From assembly GCA_017654935.2 (NCBI GenBank), contig CM065700.1, positions 50,206,927 through 50,270,926 on the forward strand: 64,000 nucleotides of DNA, given 5' to 3'. Below the pieces are notes generated by a model. It was not told the DNA's origin, did not search any database, and saw nothing but the letters and a program-made list of their open reading frames with translations. Below are positions 61,189-64,000 of this stretch, one piece after another (the stretch's first letter is position 1; every line of letters begins with the position of its first letter). Made by a program: the position numbers and the translations under genes. The stretch comes from Phymorhynchus buccinoides (lineage: Eukaryota > Mollusca > Gastropoda > Neogastropoda > Raphitomidae).

Positions 61189-64000
61189 CTGGAACATTGA
61201 ATCATTATTATCATCATCTTCATCATTATTATAGTGATTTTTAGATATGACTTGGTGATGAAGGCTTCCACACTGCCGGTCGCTCCTAGCAAGTGGCCTA
61301 ATGCGCCTGGAACATTGAATCATTATTATCATCATCTTCATCATTATTATAGTGATTTTTAGATATGACTTGGTGATGAAGGCTTCCACACTGCCGGCCG
61401 CTCCTAGCAAGTGGCCTAATGCGCCTGGAACATTGAATCATTATTATCATCATCTTCATCATTATTATAGTGATTTTTAGATATGACTTGGTGATGAAGG
61501 CTTCCACACTGCTGCCGGCCGCTCCTAGCAAGTGGCCTAATGCGCCTGGAACATTGAATCATTATTATCATCATCTTCATCATTATTATAGTGATTTTTA
61601 GATATGACTTGGTGATGAAGGCTTCCACACTGCCGGCCGCTCCTAGCAAGTGGCCTAATGCGCCTGGAACATTGAATCATTATTATCATCATCTTCATCA
61701 TTATTATAGTGATTTTTAGATATGACTTGGTGATGAAGGCTTCCACACTGCCGGCCGCTCCTAGCAAGTGGCCTAATGCGCCTGGAACATTGAATCATTA
61801 TTATCATCATCTTCATCATTATTATAGTGATTTTTAGATATGACTTGGTGATGAAGGCTTCCACACTGCCGGCCACTCCTAGCAAGTGGCCTAATGCGCC
61901 TGGAACATTGAATCATTATCATCATCATCTTCATCATTATTATAGTGATTTTTAGATATGACTTGGTGATGAAGGCTTCCACACTGCCGGCCGCTCCTAG
62001 CAAGTGGCCTAATGCGCCTGGAACATTGAATCATTATTATCATCATCTTCATCATTATTATAGTGATTTTTAGATATGACTTGGTGATGAAGGCTTCCAC
62101 ACTGCCGGCCACTCCTAGCAAGTGGCCTAATGCGCCTGGAACATTGAATCATTATTATCATCATCTTCATCATTATTATAGTGATTTTTAGATATGACTT
62201 GGTGATGAAGGCTTCCACACTGCCGGCCACTCCTAGCAAGTGGCCTAATGCGCCTGGAACATTGAATCATTATTATCATCATCTTCATCATTATTATAGT
62301 GATTTTTAGATATGACTTGGTGATGAAGGCTTCCACACTGCCGGCCACTCCTACAAGTGGCCTAATGCGCCTGGAACATTGAATCATTATTATCATCATC
62401 TTCATCATTATTATAGTGATTTTTAGATATGACTTGGTGATGAAGGCTTCCACACTGCCGGCCACTCCTAGCAAGTGGCCTAATGCGCCTGGAACATTGA
62501 ATCATTATTATCATCATCTTCATCATTATTATAGTGATTTTTAGATATGACTTGGTGATGAAGGCTTCCACACTGCCGGCCGCTCCTAGCAAGTGGCCTA
62601 ATGCGCCTGGAACATTGAATCATTATTATCATCATCTTCATCATTATTATAGTGATTTTTAGATATGACTTGGTGATGAAGGCTTCCACACTGCCGGCCG
62701 CTCCTAGCAAGTGGCCTAATGCGCCTGGAACATTGAATCATTATTATCATCATCTTCATCATTATTATAGTGATTTTTAGATATGACTTGGTGATGAAGG
62801 CTTCCACACTGCCGGCCACTCCTAGCAAGTGGCCTAATGCGCCTGGAACATTGAATCATTATTATCATCATCTTCATCATTATTATAGTGATTTTTAGAT
62901 ATGACTTGGTGATGAAGGCTTCCACACTGCCGGCCACTCCTAGCAAGTGGCCTAATGCGCCTGGAACATTGAATCATTATCATCATCATTATCATCATCT
63001 TTCATCATTATTATAGTGATTTTTAGATATGACTTGGTGATGAAGGCTTCCACACTGCCGGTCGCTCCTAGCAAGTGGCCTAATGCGCCTGGAACATTGA
63101 ATCATTATCATCATCATCTTCATCATTATTATAGTGATTTTTAGATATGACTTGGTGATGAAGGCTTCCACACTGCCGGTCGCTCCTAGCAAGTGGCCTA
63201 ATGCGCCTGGAACATTGAATCATTATCATCATCATCTTCATCATTATTATAGTGATTTTTAGATATGACTTGGTGATGAAGGCTTCCACACTGCCGGCCG
63301 CTCCTAGCAAGTGGCCTAATGCGCCTGGAACATTGAATCATTATTATCATCATCTTCATCATTATTATAGTGATTTTTAGATATGACTTGGTGATGAAGG
63401 CTTCCACACTGCCGGCCACTCCTAGCAAGTGGCCTAATGCGCCTGGAACATTGAATCATTATTATCATCATCTTCATCATTATTATAGTGATTTTTAGAT
63501 ATGACTTGGTGATGAAGGCTTCCACACTGCCGGCCGCTCCTAGCAAGTGGCCTAATGCGCCTGGAACATTGAATCATTATTATCATCATCTTCATCATTA
63601 TTATAGTGATTTTTAGATATGACTTGGTGATGAAGGCTTCCACACTGCCGGCCACTCCTAGCAAGTGGCCTAATGCGCCTGGAACATTGAATCATTATTA
63701 TCATCATCTTCATCATTATTATAGTGATTTTTAGATATGACTTGGTGATGAAGGCTTCCACACTGCCGGCCACTCCTAGCAAGTGGCCTAATGCGCCTGG
63801 AACATTGAATCATTATTATCATCATCTTCATCATTATTATAGTGATTTTTAGATATGACTTGGTGATGAAGGCTTCCACACTGCCGGCCACTCCTAGCAA
63901 GTGGCCTAATGCGCCTGGAACATTGAATCATTATCATCATCATCTTCATCATTATTATAGTGATTTTTAGATATGACTTGGTGATGAAGGCTTCCACACT
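61189..64000 (-). repeat. 118-bp tandem array, about 24 copies, carrying the OXSM exon 3' splice site
   Basis: On the minus strand each unit reads intron (AAAAATCACTATAATAATGA, TGAAGATGATGATAATAATG), acceptor TCAATGTTCCAG, then the first 50 or so bases of the OXSM exon (GCGCATTAGGCCACTTGCTA GGAGCGGCCGGCAGTGTGGA AGCC), and then back into intron. Copies are nearly identical (GGCCGC/GGCCAC/GGTCGC; ATTATT/ATCATC); one has a 14-bp indel near 62984. The array continues past the right edge of the window. Confidence 0.95.

Noticed and set aside
61068..63997. A family of about 76-aa minus-strand ORFs (MLGAAGSVEAFITKSYLKIT type)
   Set aside because: Each is one unit of the 118-bp array read in frame; the first residues match OXSM only because the unit contains the start of its exon.

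Overview
The window is nuclear DNA of an animal, most likely a mollusc and plausibly a gastropod. Host genes are split into short exons with GT..AG introns, intergenic DNA is dominated by minisatellites and microsatellites, and there are tRNA-derived SINE copies of a type I recall from mollusc genomes. No complete host gene lies in the window. The lineage is inferred from repeats and protein similarity recalled from memory; no database was searched.

Layout. Positions 674-46982 (+) carry twelve recognisable coding exons of VPS53, a subunit of the GARP/EARP tethering complexes. They run from the middle of the protein to its stop codon, 577 codons, and all exon phases join correctly. Positions 55630-57928 (+) carry exons of the C22orf39/PANTS (UPF0545) family. 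Positions 60935-61188 (-) carry the last exon of a mitochondrial beta-ketoacyl-ACP synthase (OXSM/FabF type), whose upstream part lies beyond the window.

The VPS53 intron between 24421 and 45246 holds a Polinton/Maverick self-synthesising DNA transposon (24555-44183). It has terminal inverted repeats of about 142 bp and a 5-bp flanking direct repeat. It encodes a protein-primed family B DNA polymerase, an RVE integrase, a conserved candidate minor-capsid protein, and several small membrane or coiled-coil proteins typical of Polintons. The element is defective. A DIRS-type tyrosine-recombinase retrotransposon (28023-34148) is inserted near the 3' end of the polymerase gene. The major-capsid gene is fused by deletion to the C-terminal half of the packaging ATPase. 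Two further genes are frameshifted, and I see no maturation protease.

The most unusual feature is shared by all three host genes. Nearly every exon edge has spawned partial copies of itself, often as minisatellites whose repeat unit contains the exon end plus its intact splice site. Examples are about 28 copies of a 5' splice site after VPS53 exon A (956-3166), about 120 copies of a 3' splice site before exon D (5846-15399), about 20 copies of a 5' splice site after exon G (21913-22412), six 3' splice sites before the PANTS exon (56828-57177), and about 24 before the OXSM exon (61189 to the window end). In at least two VPS53 arrays the unit is an internally deleted exon plus flanking intron. 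Where I followed the reading frame, using a copied splice site leads to a stop or frameshift, so correct splicing would have to choose one site among many near-identical ones.
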